Under the pieces are notes generated by a model. The model was given only the letters and a program-made list of their open reading frames with translations. It was not told where the DNA came from and searched no databases. Source: Voacanga thouarsii (Eukaryota > Streptophyta > Magnoliopsida > Gentianales > Apocynaceae). Taken from it: a stretch of DNA of 64,000 nt. A program made the translations under genes and the position numbers. This document shows, piece by piece, positions 47,434 to 60,930 of this stretch (the first letter of the stretch is position 1; each line of letters opens with the position of its first letter). Where the stretch lies: contig JANUWF010001636.1 in the NCBI GenBank assembly GCA_026120185.1, forward strand, positions 186,001 to 250,000, read 5' to 3'.

Positions 47434-50400
47434 ATGGGAAGTAACTTCAATTTCAAGAATTTTGGTAATGACACAATGGATGGGGTGGGGGGAAGTGGTG
47501 GAGGGAGGCCTCCTGGGAATTATCCATTGATGCGGCAGTCTTCAGTTTATTCATTGACTTTTGATGAGTTTCAGAACACCGTTGGCGGGACTGGAAAGGA
47601 TTTTGGTTCAATGAACATGGATGAGTTGTTGAAGAATATTTGGAGTGCAGAGGAGATTCAGTCCATGGGGTCTGCTACTGGTGCTGTCCAAGATGGGGCT
47701 GCTTCCGGTGGGTATTTGCAGAGACAGGGCTCATTAATATTGCCAAGGACGTTGAGTCATAAAACTGTGGATGAGGTATGGAAGGACATGTCCAAAGAGT
47801 TTGCTGCTGCTGGGAAGGACGGGAGTGCTTTCGGAAGTTCAAATATGGCTCAGAGTCAGAGGCAACAAACTTTAGGGGAGATTACGCTTGAGGAGTTTCT
47901 AGTGAGGGCTGGTGTTGTGAGGGAGGAGGCTCAGTTAATTGCAAAGCCTGATACTGCTGGTTATTTTGGTGATTTCTCGCGTAATACTGGGAATAATCAA
48001 GGACTAGGATTTGCATACCAGCAGCCAGGGAGGAACACAGTGTTGATGGGGGGTAGGATTCTGGAGAGTAGTAACCAACTTGCCGCAGAATCTGCTAATT
48101 TACCATTGAATGTAAATGGGGTAAGGTCTACCCAGCAACATTTAGGGACACCACAAACACAGCAGCCTCAGAAGCCGCAGCCACAGCAACCTCAGCAGCA
48201 AACTCTCTTCCCTAAGCAGCCTGCTTTGGCTTATGGTGCTCCAATGGCTCTACCAAATAGTGCTCAGTTAGGTAGTCCGGGTTTAAGGGTTGGGATTGCT
48301 GGAATTTCTGATCACATAGCAAATGGTAATTTGGTTCAAAATGCTGCACTACAGGGCGGAGGCATGGGGATGGTTGGTTTAGGAGCTGGTGCTGTCACTG
48401 TTGCTGCAGGATCTCCAGCTGTTTCATCAGATGGACTTGGGAAGAGTAATGGAGATGCTTCTTCTGTGTCACCAGTTCCTTATGTGTTTAATGGTGGCTT
48501 ACGGGGTAGGAAATGCAGCGCTTTGGAGAAGGTTGTTGAGAGGAGGCAGAGAAGAATGATAAAGAACCGGGAGTCTGCTGCTAGATCACGGGCTCGTAAA
48601 CAGGTGCATTTCATGTCTTCACATGTACCTTCTTAGACTTGAAAACAATATTGTTTTGGATCATGCACCAAGAAATACTTGCTTACTACTTTTGTTTTGA
48701 AGGAGGAAAGCATAACAATGTAGATAAGTTAAATGAGATTTTTTGAAGTTTTGCCGTGTCTCTTCTGTATGGTCACGTCGCATTTCTCTTATTTTTGTGC
48801 CTAAACGACACAATCCTAAGTTTACCATTATCTTCTTCCCAAATAAACACTTGGAAGGATAGGGCCTGCTTGTGTTCACATGTAATTAAAACAGAGTTCT
48901 GGATTATAATCTAGAGTAATTTGTTAGGGTGACATGCGAACGAACTTTTTATGTTCTTGTTTCTTTATTTTTTCTTTGTGGTTTCAACCTATCATATCTG
49001 AGAACTTTAAAATTTTTTATCCAAGTTTAATCCTTTTTTGGGGGTGTACTAGTTCTATATCTCCCAAGAATAGTGTATCACATATGTTTTCATATTGACT
49101 TGATTGTCCAGATATCGACACGGTGCACCTTATGATAAGTATTCTTCCATCTGACTAAAAAAATGTCGTAAACATGCATGTGATTACTTATGTTAAGTGT
49201 CTAGTTGGAGGGTAAAGAGGGGGAGGATGTGCCATACATGAAGTGGAATTGCTGGTTAGTTGGAAAACCCTAAAAACCTTCCACACCCCACCTCCAAAAA
49301 AAAAAAAAAAAACATAAATAAATGACTCAAATTACATGCTTCCTAGTTTAGCCTGCATCATTTCATATTGCTTGCTCTCTATATTGAGATTGCACATTTC
49401 TGGGAAAACAAAGACAATTAGAGAGGGGGAAAAGAGAAGGAGGGGGGTGTTGAGGAAACGGGGATATGATGACAGGGGGCTGAAACAATTGAGGATGAGT
49501 AGTTTCAACCCCCCCCCACCCCACCCACACACACAAAATAAAATAAATAAATAAATAAAAAGGATTAACAAGTGTCTTATTGTGGCTTGGCGAATTAAGT
49601 TTTACAAATATAGGTTTAAAAGAAAATATAAAAAAAATGAAGATGTGTTTATATGTTGGGATACATTGTACGGTCAAGCATTTTCTAATCAGGCTATATT
49701 TGTCATTTTTCAGGCCTATACTATGGAGTTGGAAGCTGAAGTTGCAAAACTGAAAGAAGAAAACCAAGAATTGCGAAAAAAGCAGGTATAATTTTCACAT
49801 TCTGTACCTTCTCTAGCATATGAAGTTTTTGACGCTCCAGTTCTTCACTCATTGGAATAACCTTTTTGCTGCAGGCAGAAATCGTGGAAATGCAGAAGAA
49901 TCAGGTATTATTCCATTCTCTCTTTTTGTATACCTATACGTTTGATTAATTATGAGTGACTTCCTGAAGCAACCTTAGGATGAATGAGATACCTAAAGTA
50001 AGAAATATTCTTTGTCATTATAATTTTGCTTCGGTGGGTTCGCTGCCTTGTTTGGGATATATATATCTTGAGATTTTAAAATAAAATGAATAAACTTCCT
50101 TTTTAGAAAAAGTCATAATGATGCATTAGTTATGATTCAAATACTGTTTTATGGAATGGAGAAGAAGCTCATTCGTCAATCGTCACCATTGCAATATTCT
50201 TATTCTTGGTACAAGCTCATGCATCCAATTTCTGGCAAGTCAATAGTTTAATGCTCTTTTTCCTTTTTTAACCGCAGCTTGTGTGTGTTAACTTTTGAAC
50301 GGTAATTTTTCCAGACAAATCATATCTTGACATTTTATTTTGGTTCCAAAAATTTCTTTCATCATCAAGTCCTCCGTCCCTCTCTCTCCGTCCATGCCTG

Positions 50401-50930
50401 TAGGCTCATTACTGCATATTTTCCCAATACCTGTTCCAGCAAATATTTTATTTACCCATTATTTTAACCCACGCATTAACTTTCAACTTACAATCTAATT
50501 CATCAGTTGTGAATGAGTCTCGACGAAGAGTCTTTGTCCACCATTGTTCTGTACAAAAGAACAACGTCTGCAGTCAAGGCTGTGTGCATACAATCCTTGC
50601 CAAACTCCATTTGTTAGAAAATTTATTTTTACCTCTTTAAATAATGAAAGAATGTCATACAATTGTATGCATATCCTATAAGATTAGAATTACAAAAGAA
50701 ACTCCCCGTCTAACAGGATGATTGTCAAAGTTTTAATCAAGACATCTTTTGTGTTTCTTTGAACAAAAACAAATTTTAAATCTAATCTTGCACGCTGCAG
50801 ATTAATTTTAGTTAAAGAGTTGGATCAGCATGACACTTGCATTTGCCTATGGCAGGTCATGGAGATGATGGATATGCAACGTGGAGGCAAAAGAAGATGC
50901 CTTAGAAGGACACAGACGGGTCCTTGGTAA
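47434..50930 (+). CDS. ABF: ABF/AREB-type bZIP transcription factor, four exons
   Basis: ABF/AREB factors bind ABRE (ACGTG) elements and drive abscisic-acid-responsive transcription after SnRK2 phosphorylation. Exons 47434-48603, 49714-49785, 49875-49904 and 50856-50930 join in frame to 448 residues. The family's conserved blocks are all present: C1 (about 34-74, RQSSVYSLTFDEFQ and MNMDELLKNIWSAEE), C2 (96-120, LQRQGSLILPRTLSHKTVDE), C3 (143-165, RQQTLGEITLEEFLVRAG) and C4 at the end (RRTQTGPW). Each holds an R-x-x-S/T site. The basic region (368-390, N378 and R386 in N-x7-R spacing) ends exon 1, and heptad Leu at 396, 403 and 410 follow. A Gln/Pro-rich stretch lies near 228-250. It is closest in layout to Arabidopsis ABF2 (AREB1) and its relatives; the exact orthologue is not certain. 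Confidence 0.95.
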
Positions 50931-52544
50931 AGTCGGAATAGTCTCTTGGACCCAATCATATGGAATAGATGATTGTAAATATTTAAGTGAGACGTTTTGG
51001 ATGGGAGGTGATTAGTATTTCGGTGTAGATTATTATTGTTACTATTATTGTTGCTAGAATTTTGGTGTAGAGTATTCATTACTTTCTTTGCTCTCCTTGT
51101 GAATGTTATTTATGGTAGATAGGGGTAAAATATGTCTCAAATGATTTTAGTTCCTTTTTTGTAGAACAGCTGACTCTTTTATCTGTTCTTTGCTTCTTCG
51201 AGGATACACACGTATCCACGCACATTAAAGAAATTAGTAAAAAGTGATTTTGTGTTGTACCTTAAGCATTTATATTATTAAGGTTATATTTAGATAAAAA
51301 TTAATTTGAGATGAGTTTATTAAAATTTAATAAAATATTATTAAATAAAAATAAATGTAAGATAAAGAGAAAAATAAAATATATTATAGATGTATAATAA
51401 TTTTTAAAAATAAAATTTATTTAAATTAAAGTTTTAATTTAAAATTTTAAAAAAAAAATCTTTTCAAATACAGCCTACATTTATAATAAACTTCGTGCCG
51501 GACACAGGCCTGCTCTGGGTTCAGGTAAAGGGCGTTTCACGGGGAACTTGGATTTTGCCGTCCTAGTTGTCAACTTGGTCATGGCATTAATAATGTCTTC
51601 GTATCGCGCTCATCTTGATGTGAGAGAATACGCGATCCCCTCCAATTTTGACTAGGGAAAGTTTAGAAATCACCAGCCCTCTCCCACCCTTCCCCCAAGG
51701 AGACTAAAAAAAGGAAAACCAGTAAGAACAGGCAAATTGACGAATGTTCTGCCACTTTTTAAGTCGTTAATGTATCCGCAGTTCAATTTTAGAAGTTCTG
51801 AGTGATTTGACACGAACAAATTTCTGATTAGTTAATGTTACCGGGAAATCGATCACCATTCGTGCAAGATTCGGACGCATGGCATTGGCATGATGCATAC
51901 GAGCTGTTAAAACACAAGTCCTATTGATAATAGTCCAGCCGGATCACATTAACACAATAAGAAGAATGAACAAATCCTGGAAGGAAATGTTCGTGTAAAA
52001 AGATGCTTCGAGAATCATCATTACCACCCATTGGGAGTAATGCATCAAGTCTGACATATCAACTCTACAGATATTAACATCCCAACATCTGCACAAGTTT
52101 TGATAATATGACAATATAAATTGGATGGAGGTCCTCAGAGTTAACCACCAACCCCCGAAACCTCTAGCAATGCTGCCACTACCTTGTAACCTCATAACAG
52201 TACTATCAAGAAACAGATTCTCATGGTTTACATAATGAACTTTGACAAGGGATATAGTCATCAGCTTCTAGGTACGCAACTATGACCCAAGAAACAGAAA
52301 GCTGAAACACATGCTTGCACATTATAACAAAATATTAAAAACTAGATCAAACACAGTCGGAGCATCCTTGCCGGTATTGTAATAGTAATAATCACCAAAT
52401 GTTTCATATTGCATAGCAGTAATTTAGTTATCTGTCTCTCCCTCCCATGTGCGGGGCAGGAAGTGGCTGTGTCAGCCAGCAAAAGTGAAAGGAGCAAGAA
52501 AGCAACCAATAGGATTCTCACATACTTACCATTGGAAGTGTATC
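50931..52544. other. Space between convergent ABF and THO5 genes
   Basis: It contains the two 3' untranslated regions and an AT-rich centre (51280-51480). The minus-strand frame 51944-52261 has no domain I recognise and is more likely THO5 3' flank or chance. Confidence 0.5.
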
Positions 52545-55500
52545 CTAGTAAGGATAGCCAGGGGTACAGATACCATCCTTCCATGATATCATTTTCCTCC
52601 GATCCCTTCCCCGGAAGGAGCGAGCAACAAGACCTCCACTAATGGGCTTGCACAAGCCAACATCAATAACACAAGTGTTCTCTCTTTTCTTAACAGAGAA
52701 ATCGCCATCATCCATGTAGAAGTCAAACAGCATTGCAAGACAAAGCACTTGATGAGCTAATACTACATTTTCTTGATCTGAAGGAATTGACTTAATTATG
52801 TGAACATTGACCTACAAAATATAAATGAGCAAATTTAGACATAAACCCAGAAAGGAAATGATTAGTAAACCAAACAGGATAGTGGAACAAGTATGAAAAA
52901 TTAATGAGAAGGCTAGCATTTATGAGTCCTGCAGACAGCAAATTAAGAAGACGTTCTCAGAATTCCTCAAGGTAAAAAATGTATCTTTCCCGGCAACGGC
53001 TAAAGTAACTAATCTTCTATCATAGATCACTTTTGATAATCAGGGACTTGGGAATGTTAAGCATGCATTATATATAGAAGTATCACTGAATTCATTGAAT
53101 AATTTTATGCATACCTCTGCCTCCATGGCCCGGAGTTCATTATACCACTTCGAGCAATCTACTTCGGAGTAGTTATCCTCATGCAATCCAGAGTAGAGAT
53201 TCAGAGCAAAAACTGGAGGCCTGAGTGGGTATTCCATACTAACCTTGATCTGCCCAAAAATTGTTGAAAGCACCATCAACTCAGAAAGGGAGAACAATTT
53301 GAATAATGCAGTAAAATGGAAACAAAAAGAGTTGCCCCACCTTGGCTTCTAACTTGAAGTTCTTTTCACCATTATTCAATTTTCTTACTAAAGCCATAAA
53401 ATACTGCTGAACCTCACAGTTAATCCAAGACTTCTCAACTGTGTCAAGTCCCATAGGAACAGTTGCATTATCCGTCTCTGGCTGAACCTGCACTGGCTCA
53501 TCTGGGTCATTTTCAGAGTCCAGAAGGAGATCTATATCCTCCTCTTGTTTCTTAAAACTTGGTGATTTCCCCTTACTAGTTGGAGTTAGGATACTTTTTG
53601 AAATCAACTGCACCCGTCTTGGAAGATCAAGGTCAGAGCCCTTTAGGGGTGTAAGCTTAACGATATCAATAACAGCAGTAATAGGATTCAGAGATGGAAG
53701 TTCCCCGTCTTCCCTCATGCTATCCACCTCTTCTTTAGAGGCAGCAGAGCTTCCCTCCATCTCAACATCTAAAGGACCCTGAACTTGTTCCACATCAGCC
53801 ATGACTGAAGATGGTGCCTGATTAATTGCAGAACCTAGGTGTGACCAGGCATGCAAACTGCAGACAGGGGAATGCGAGGCCCATGGAACACTTCCACATG
53901 CTAAAGTTGGCCATTTAAGCTTCACAAGTGAATCAAGTTGCTCCCTGTAAGTCAACCAAAATTTCACAAATTTCCATTCAGTCAACCATATCACTCATAT
54001 ATTTTAAGGAGGCTGACCAATGCAACACTGAGAAGAGAAATAAAGGGTGGTTCAAAATTAAACTGAAATGCAAGTTGCATAAATGGAAAAATGAATGAAG
54101 CTGCACAAATGAAATTGTAGCAGAATGAGAAAGAAAGGCCAAGCACAGCAAACTAGTAGATTTCCCAGGAAAGCATCTGATCAACAGTGCCCTCTAATAT
54201 CAACAGATGGGTTGTAAATGAATCTGGAATAAACACTGTTAAAGGTCACAATCTTTTCTACTACATTGTAATTCTGCCTTATCTTGGGTATTTGCTCATG
54301 GTGGTTCATGACTCTAAACATACAGTGAGTGACTCACGCAAGAGCCAGCTGAGCCTTTTTCCGAGCACGAATCCGCTGCACTACCGTCTGCACCCGATTT
54401 TGCTGACGATATACTGACAAACCAGATTGAACTGCAGCATGTTTAGTAGGTTCATCAGTTGGAGCTTCAGAACTTGTAAGCAATGGTGACACCTCCGGCA
54501 AAAAATCAATTCCTGCTAAGTGCTGGGCCCATTTATAAGGCCGTGACATTCTACTCTCATCAAGCTTGAAAGCATCACCCAAGTGAAGCTTAGCAGACTG
54601 CAAAGCAACCCAAAAATGTTACCATGGTTTCAAAAATGAAAGGCACTGACACTAATTTTGAACTGATTAAGTAGAAAGACTACCTGGTGAGGGATCTCAA
54701 GGCCAGTATCATCAGGAAATAAGTTGCATAGGATGCTATTCTCAGAAGCTTCCTGGGAACCTTCTATTCCAACACATACAACATTTAACTTCACTAGGTA
54801 TTCGAATTTCAAAGAAATAAGTTTGGTAGGATTCAGATCTGAAGCTCCATCATCAAGTATGTGAAGGAGAATTTTAAGTGGATGAGCTTGATAAGTTCCA
54901 GCTTGGTCAACATTGTCCTTGCTTGGTGCCTTCTTTGGTCGTTTTCTCCTTCTCTGTCCATCATCTTCCTCATCAGGTACATCATCCTCCAACCTAGAGC
55001 TCTCTAGGTTCGTGGAACTGCCTGTGTCATCAACCCCCATCACTGACACAATAAATTAAGAGATCCTTTTTCTTTACTCTTTTGTGTACCATCCCCCACA
55101 CCCCCCCAACAGGGTTATCACAAAAGGCTTACACATTCAGTACATGTTTTCTTAACACAAATAACTATCTTTTTGGGGGGTACCTTGTGCCCCGAAAAAA
55201 AAAAAAAGAGATACAATTTCCACCAAAAAGCTCTGGACCATCTCCCTACAAGGGCCAGCAGATACAAGGATTCGAAGAGAAGTAAAGAGCCTTCCACGTT
55301 TCCCAAATAAATTGACTCAGAATTCTCAAGCAAATTAAATTCAACAAGTACTTAATAACTGGAAAGACATAAATTTATAACTCCGCCAATGAAGGTCACA
55401 AGAAGTAGCACCAAGCACAAAGGAGATACTACAAGCCAGCAAGATTTGCACACTACCATGGTCCATTAAATGTTGTAATTGATATCCATATTTCTTATTT

Positions 55501-57318
55501 AATCCTTTCTAAGAGGTTACCAAATTATGCCAGGGAGTAGTTATTAAGAAGGAGCTAAATGATCAACCAAGTTACCAGTGTCTTTAGTTGCTTGCTGACG
55601 AGCAAAAGCTTGAGCATCCTTCAAGCTTCCCACAATTTCCAGATCAATATTCTCATTGAAGGCTTCCTTCTGTGCTAATAACTGTGAGTAAGTTACATAG
55701 AGAGGAGGTGGCAGTAACTCAGCAGACTGTTGCTGCTTCAGCTTTTTCGTATGCAGAATCCCTAGTTGGTGTTGTACAGGCAGGGATGCTTTCTTTAAGG
55801 ATTTGAGATGCGAAGGAAGACTTGATAAGAACTTCTTTCTGTTAGAGATGGTTTCCTGGAGGGCTTTATTTTGCTCTTCCAATCTTTCTTTTAGTTTGCA
55901 CAATTCTTTCCTCTGGCACAACAAATTAGTAGTCACTACCAATCCTTCTCAAGAACAGAAGATGCAAATGAAAATAATTGATAAAATAGCTAACAGAGAG
56001 CAGTGAATCCTCCAAATAACACAATGTGCTAGTAACAAACTCATACCAAGGGGAAGTTCAATAAGACTTTTTCAGCATCAGTTCAGAACTCCAGCAGAAT
56101 TTCAAGAAGAGAAAATGAACATTTCCTCTAAACAGGAGATTGCATTCTAATAGACTTATTGCAACAAATAGCACAAAATCAGTTTAAAAATTATATATGT
56201 TGCTAGAATCAAGTGAATAAGATACACTACATCTTTTTTTTTTTTTTTTGTGTGGGGGGTGGGGGTTGGTTATTGGGAAGGGAGAATAGAAAACCTGAAA
56301 TAGCTCAAAGTTGAGCCTCTTCAGCATCAAATTGTGTGCATTATCATTTGATATAACAGAGCTTTTTATATCTTCAGGTGCATCTCGAAAGAACTCTTCC
56401 TCTGGCACAAGTTCAATATCAGGATACTTGGACTTAAAGTCCTTGCAAGCCTTGATCGCTTTGACATAGTGACTTTTCTCATACATCAAATTATGCAGCT
56501 GCAGGGTTGTGAAATCCACTGGGGCTTTAGCTCGTTCAGTTTCTGCTTTAACACGATCTTCTTCAATCAAGATTGACCTGTTTGCCTGTTATAGAGCATT
56601 TTAAGGCACATAAGCTTCTCTTAAATAAGAGAGTCAAATAGGTGCATTATTTTTCATGTAAATCCATCAAGCTTAAGTCTGAGAGAAAAAATAAAGGTAA
56701 AGTAATTAAGAAGAGTTGCAAAAGAGAATGAAGTTTATATGCCTCTTCTTTCGCTTAGGACATCTTTTTAAGTAATAAAATCCTACAGATAGAATGGCTG
56801 TAGAATCACCATCCATTATTCAAGAGGTAGACCTCATAACAATTAGTTCTTTGGAATCAGGCAAATCAAAACTTGTGTATCCAAGTTACGTTTTATTTTT
56901 TCCAAAAAAAAAAGGTCCAATAATTACGCAATACAGAATTCCCTCTAAGCGGAAATTGCATACAGCAAGCTTAGTAAACCTGATTTAGCAATTACAGGCA
57001 CAGTGTAGCTAAATCGGATTAATTCAAATAGATTCTTGAAACCAAATTCAAGAAAAGTTGCCTCCTTTGTGAATTAGGCACAAATGAACATGCACAGAGA
57101 GATACCTGGCGGAGAGTGACGAAGTTGAGAAATATCTGAGTAAGAAGCTCGCGAAGTTGGGATTCGGATTTAGAATCTCTCTTGATAGAAAGCATCTGGG
57201 AAACAATATCCTCCACAGAAGCTTTGCTTTTGTTAAGCATGGCGTAGGCGGCAGACATGTCTATGTCGCGCTCTGGAAGTATTTCACCAGCTTCTGCTTC
57301 CCCCATTGCAGCGTCCAT
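52545..57318 (-). CDS. THO5: THO complex subunit 5, eight exons
   Basis: THO5 is a subunit of the nuclear THO/TREX complex, which couples transcription to mRNA export and in plants also affects small-RNA biogenesis. Exons 57318-57106, 56585-56295, 55912-55576, 55042-54684, 54597-54338, 53944-53341, 53249-53115 and 52811-52545 keep phase at every junction and give 821 residues, the length expected for plant THO5. Seen in order: an N-terminal stretch DIDMSAAYAMLNKSKASVED, a helical region (TTLQLHNLMYEKSHYVKAIK, FKSKYPDIELVPEEEF), a predicted coiled coil (KELCKLKERLEEQNKALQE), an acidic then basic segment with a nuclear-localisation-like QRRRKRPKKAP (about 311-320), PYKWAQHLAGIDFLP, and the C-terminal domain ending GGLVARSFRGRDRRKMISW and GICTPGYPY. 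No lesion is seen. An in-frame ATG 12 bases downstream is an alternative start. Confidence 0.95.
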
Positions 57319-58361
57319 TAGGTAGCAGAGAAGCAGAGGACTCTTATATTGCTGAGTCCAAGCGTGAATCTCTCTGGGCTTAGGGGATTTCCCCAGCAGT
57401 CTCGCCCGGTGCCGTCTCTCTTCTGTCCCTGCCTCCCCGAGTATCTTCAGGCCCCGATGTCCCCAGAAAACCGCGGTTTTTTTTCTGTGTTTTCCGGTTT
57501 TTTATTTTCCTTTCATTTTTCTAGGTTTTTTGGTTTGGCTTGGTTGAAATGCAAAGGAAAGAAATTCATTTTGTGTCCAAAATTTTTGTCAAATCTCATA
57601 ATACCCTTCAAATTTTACTTTAGATCTAATTGACCTCCCAATTTTCTATTTTTCTCATTTTATTATTTCAATCTAATTTGACTATTAATTAATCCATTAA
57701 AAGTTTAATAAAACACATCAAAATTAATGGAAATGGATCAACATTATTCAACTTTCATTTTTTTTTTCACTATGCTATATCTATCAATTCGGCTGTTAAT
57801 TAACCCATTTGAATTTAATAAAAATTATAAAAATAAATAAAAATTTATCAACGATTTATAAGTAAAAAGTTAAAAAAAAAAATTGACAGATCAATCACAA
57901 CACAAAACCAAAATCAAGGAAATCAGTCTATATCCATTTGACAAAATGTGCCCAAATATGTCTAGCAATGTCTAATTGATATGTTTTTATTTATGTTATG
58001 TTAATTATTAATATAAGTTAGTCACATATATTTACAAATAAAATTATATTTAAATTTTATACCACAGTCATCTGATAATTCTAAATATTTTATTTATTTT
58101 ACTTGTAAAACCTATATAAGTAAATCATACACACACCTAACAATTAGATGACAAATATTTTAGATTTATATCTAATTGTCATACTTTGATTAGTTTATAC
58201 ATATTTTTCAAAATGAATTTTCTATTTATTTAGAAGACTATTGTCGTCTTGCAAATGAAGCATATGTATAATGACTGTCATATTTATACTCATAAAATAA
58301 TGTGGCATCATCTTTTGATAATTTTATCTTTTTCTTATTTTGAAAATGCTATAATAATAAT
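57319..58361. other. THO5 upstream region and AT-rich intergenic DNA
   Basis: 57319-57480 is GC-richer and probably holds the THO5 promoter and leader. 57600-58360 is AT-rich. The plus-strand frame 57349-57633 shows only low-complexity Phe/Ser-rich sequence. Confidence 0.45.
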
Positions 58362-58366
58362 AATAT

Positions 58367-58740
58367 TGTTATAAAATTTGAGTAGTCTTATAATAAAATC
58401 TACACACTACACACTAATAAAACTTTAACTATTCTTTGCACAAAAATTTCTCTCTTTCTTTTCTCTCACAATTTTCTCTAATCTTTCTTTCACTAATCTT
58501 TCTTTCACAAAATAATTGTGTCTTACAAGTTTAGAGAATAGCTCTATTTATAGAGCTCTAATTAGTGGAATACATCATGACATACATCATCTTCCACTAA
58601 TCTTAATTAGTGGTGTCTCCACTAAATGGTGGACACCCATAAAAATCTTCTATAATAATTCACATAAATCCATAATTAGTGGAGCCTCCATAATTAATGG
58701 TGCTTCCAATAATTTTAAGATATTTAAGATATTCATCACA
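58367..58740 (-). repeat. 3' LTR of Copia A3
   Basis: This 374-bp repeat pairs with 63612-63970. The polypurine tract (complement of ctcccccttgg, 58741-58751) adjoins it on the inside. It has a 14-bp insertion (tttctttcactaatc-like duplication) relative to the other LTR. Confidence 0.94.
58540..58557 (-). promoter_or_regulatory. Palindromic TATA box of the A3 LTR
   Basis: AGCTCTATTTATAGAGCT is an inverted repeat around a TATAAATA box on the element strand. The same block occurs in the 5' LTR near 63770-63790. Confidence 0.6.
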
Positions 58741-58866
58741 CTCCCCCTTGGATGTCCATCCATTACATAAAGAATATGCCTCGTTAAAATCTTACTAGAT
58801 AAAAACCCAGTGCGAAAAAAAAATATAGTGAAGGAAAAAGAGTACACTATTTTATATGTCTGTTTA

Positions 58867-60003
58867 TTACTCCCCCTGATGAGATGATTCCTTTAAATCT
58901 TTAAACCGACGCATACTGATTTTATATTTCAACTTCTCAAATGTTGCAGTCGGTAAAGTCTTTGTGAAAATATCTGCGAAGTTATCATATGACCGAATTT
59001 GTAGCACATCAATTTCACCTTTCTTCTGAAGTTCATGAGTAAAGAAGAATTTTGGTGAAATATGTTTTGTCTGATCTCCTTTAATATATCCTCCTCGTAA
59101 TTGAGCTATACAAGCTGCATTATCTTCATAAAGAGGAGTTGGAATATCTTTGATCGATAATAATCCATAACTTTTTCGAATATAATGAATCATGGATCTT
59201 AGCCATACACATTCTCGACTTGCTTTATGAATGGCTATAATTTCAGCATGATTTGAAGAAGTAGATGCTATAGATTGTTTTGTAGAACGCCATGATATAG
59301 CAGTATTTCCACATGTAAATAGATAGCCCGTTTGAGAACGTGCTTTATGTGGATCAGATAAATAACCAGCATCTGCATAACCTATCAATGTTGGATTGGT
59401 TTTATTTGAATAAAATAATCCGAGATCAATTGTACCTTGGAGATATCGAAGGACTTGTTTAATTCTATTCCAATGTCGTCGTGTTGGTGAAGAACTAAAT
59501 CTTGCTAATAAATTGACAGCAAAAACAATATCAGATCGTATATTATTAGCAAGATACATCAATGCACAAATTGCACTGAGATATGGTACTTCAAGACCAA
59601 TGAGTTCTTCATCATTTTCTTGAGGACGGAAAGGATCTTTATCCACATTTAATGATCGGACGATTATTGGAATACTCAATGGATGTGCTTTGTCCATGTA
59701 AAATCTTTTTAGCACTTTTGCTGTATATGTTGATTGATGAATAAATGTTCCACTTTCCAGATGTTCAATTTGTAAACCAAGGCAAAATTTGGTTTTATCA
59801 AAATCCTTGATTTTGAATTCCTCTTTTAAATATTCAATTGTTTCTTGGAGCTCTTCAGGAGTTCCAATAAGATTAATATCATCAACGTATATAGCTAATA
59901 TTACAAATTTAGAACCAAATTTCTTAATAAAAATATATGGACATGTCTGGTCATTTTTAAATCCCGCTTTCAATAAATATTCACTAAGACGAGTGAACCA
60001 CAT
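58867..60003 (-). pseudogene. Copia A3 reverse transcriptase C-terminus and RNase H
   Basis: A 378-codon open frame holds the reverse transcriptase active site (FVILAIYVDDINLIGTPEEL), the connection (DIVFAVNLLARFSSSPTRRH, QVLRYLQGTIDLGL) and the full Copia RNase H (GYADAGYLSDPHKARSQTGY, SSNHAEIIAIHKASREC, TPLYEDNAACIAQLRGGYIK, EIDVLQIRSYDNFADIFTKTLP). Catalytic residues look intact. Only a TAA at about 60010 in YGLK/PGRMW separates it from the upstream part of the reverse transcriptase; the usual codon there is CAA. Confidence 0.92.
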
Positions 60004-60012
60004 GCGCCCAGG

Positions 60013-60918
60013 TTACTTCAGGCCATATAATGATTTCTGCAACTTGATGGAGTAATTTTCACGAGGATAATGTTTATATGCTTCAGGCATATGAAATCCG
60101 TCGGGGATTTTCATGTAAACATCATTTTCTAAATTTCCATATAAGTAGGCAGTGACAACATCTAGTAGGCGCATATCTATCTTTTCATGTACTGTCAAAT
60201 TGATAAGATATCGGAGTGTAATAGCATCAATAACAGGAGAATAAGTTTCATCATAATTAATACCTGGTCTTTGTGAAAAATCTTGAGTTACTAATCGCGC
60301 TTTATATCGTACGATTTCACTTTTTTCATTGCGCTTTAGCACAAATATCCATTTGTAGCCAACCGATTTTACACCTTCTGGTGTTCGGACTGCAGGTCCG
60401 AAGATTTCACGTTTTGTTAGTACATTTAACTCCGATTGAATCGCACATTTCCATTGCAGCCAATCTTTTCTATGCCGACATTCATCAACTGATATTGGTT
60501 CAGGATCATCATTATCCTGTGTAACATCAAGAGATATATTGTATGCAAATATATTATCAATAACAGTTTCTATCCGATTCCAACTTCTACCGGAAGTGGT
60601 ATAATTGATAGAAATTTTAGTATTACTTTCATCAACTTCTGATTCTTTGTCATCAATTCTCTCTTGGTCTTTATCATTCTTTTCTTCAATATGATCTTTT
60701 GGATCATTTAATCCTCTTTTCTTTCCAGGATTTTTATCTTTAGAACCAAGAGGTTGGCCATGCTTCTGGCGTGTTTTTAACTCAGCAGCTATAGGTATAA
60801 TATTTTGTTCTGCTGGAACTTCAATTCGAATAGGAGCATTTATAATTGGAATATGCGATTTTGTAGCTCTTCTGGAGTTAACAAAAGCGTTTGACTTTTG
60901 ATTTGCAATGCTTTGCAA
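60013..60918 (-). pseudogene. Copia A3 integrase-RT linker and reverse transcriptase N-terminus
   Basis: The 301-codon frame begins in the variable linker after integrase (Lys and Asp rich, KTRQKHGQPLGSKDKNPGKK) and enters the reverse transcriptase: WLQWKCAIQSELNVL, GYKWIFVLKRNEKSEIVRYK, GINYDETYSPVIDAITLRYL, KIDMRLLDVVTAYLYGNLEN, NYSIKLQKSLYGLK. A stop at 60928 separates it from integrase. Confidence 0.9.
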
Positions 60919-60930
60919 ATGAATTATCTT

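Noticed and set aside
48604..48636. Extension of ABF exon 1 beyond the donor (HFMSSHVPS then stop)
   Set aside because: The exon 1 end at cag/gtgcat is followed by downstream exons that restore the leucine zipper and C4 motif in phase, so the extension is intron read-through.
51944..52261. 105-codon minus-strand frame downstream of THO5
   Set aside because: It has no recognisable domain, lies in the probable THO5 3' flank and is bounded by no splice or promoter signal that I can see.
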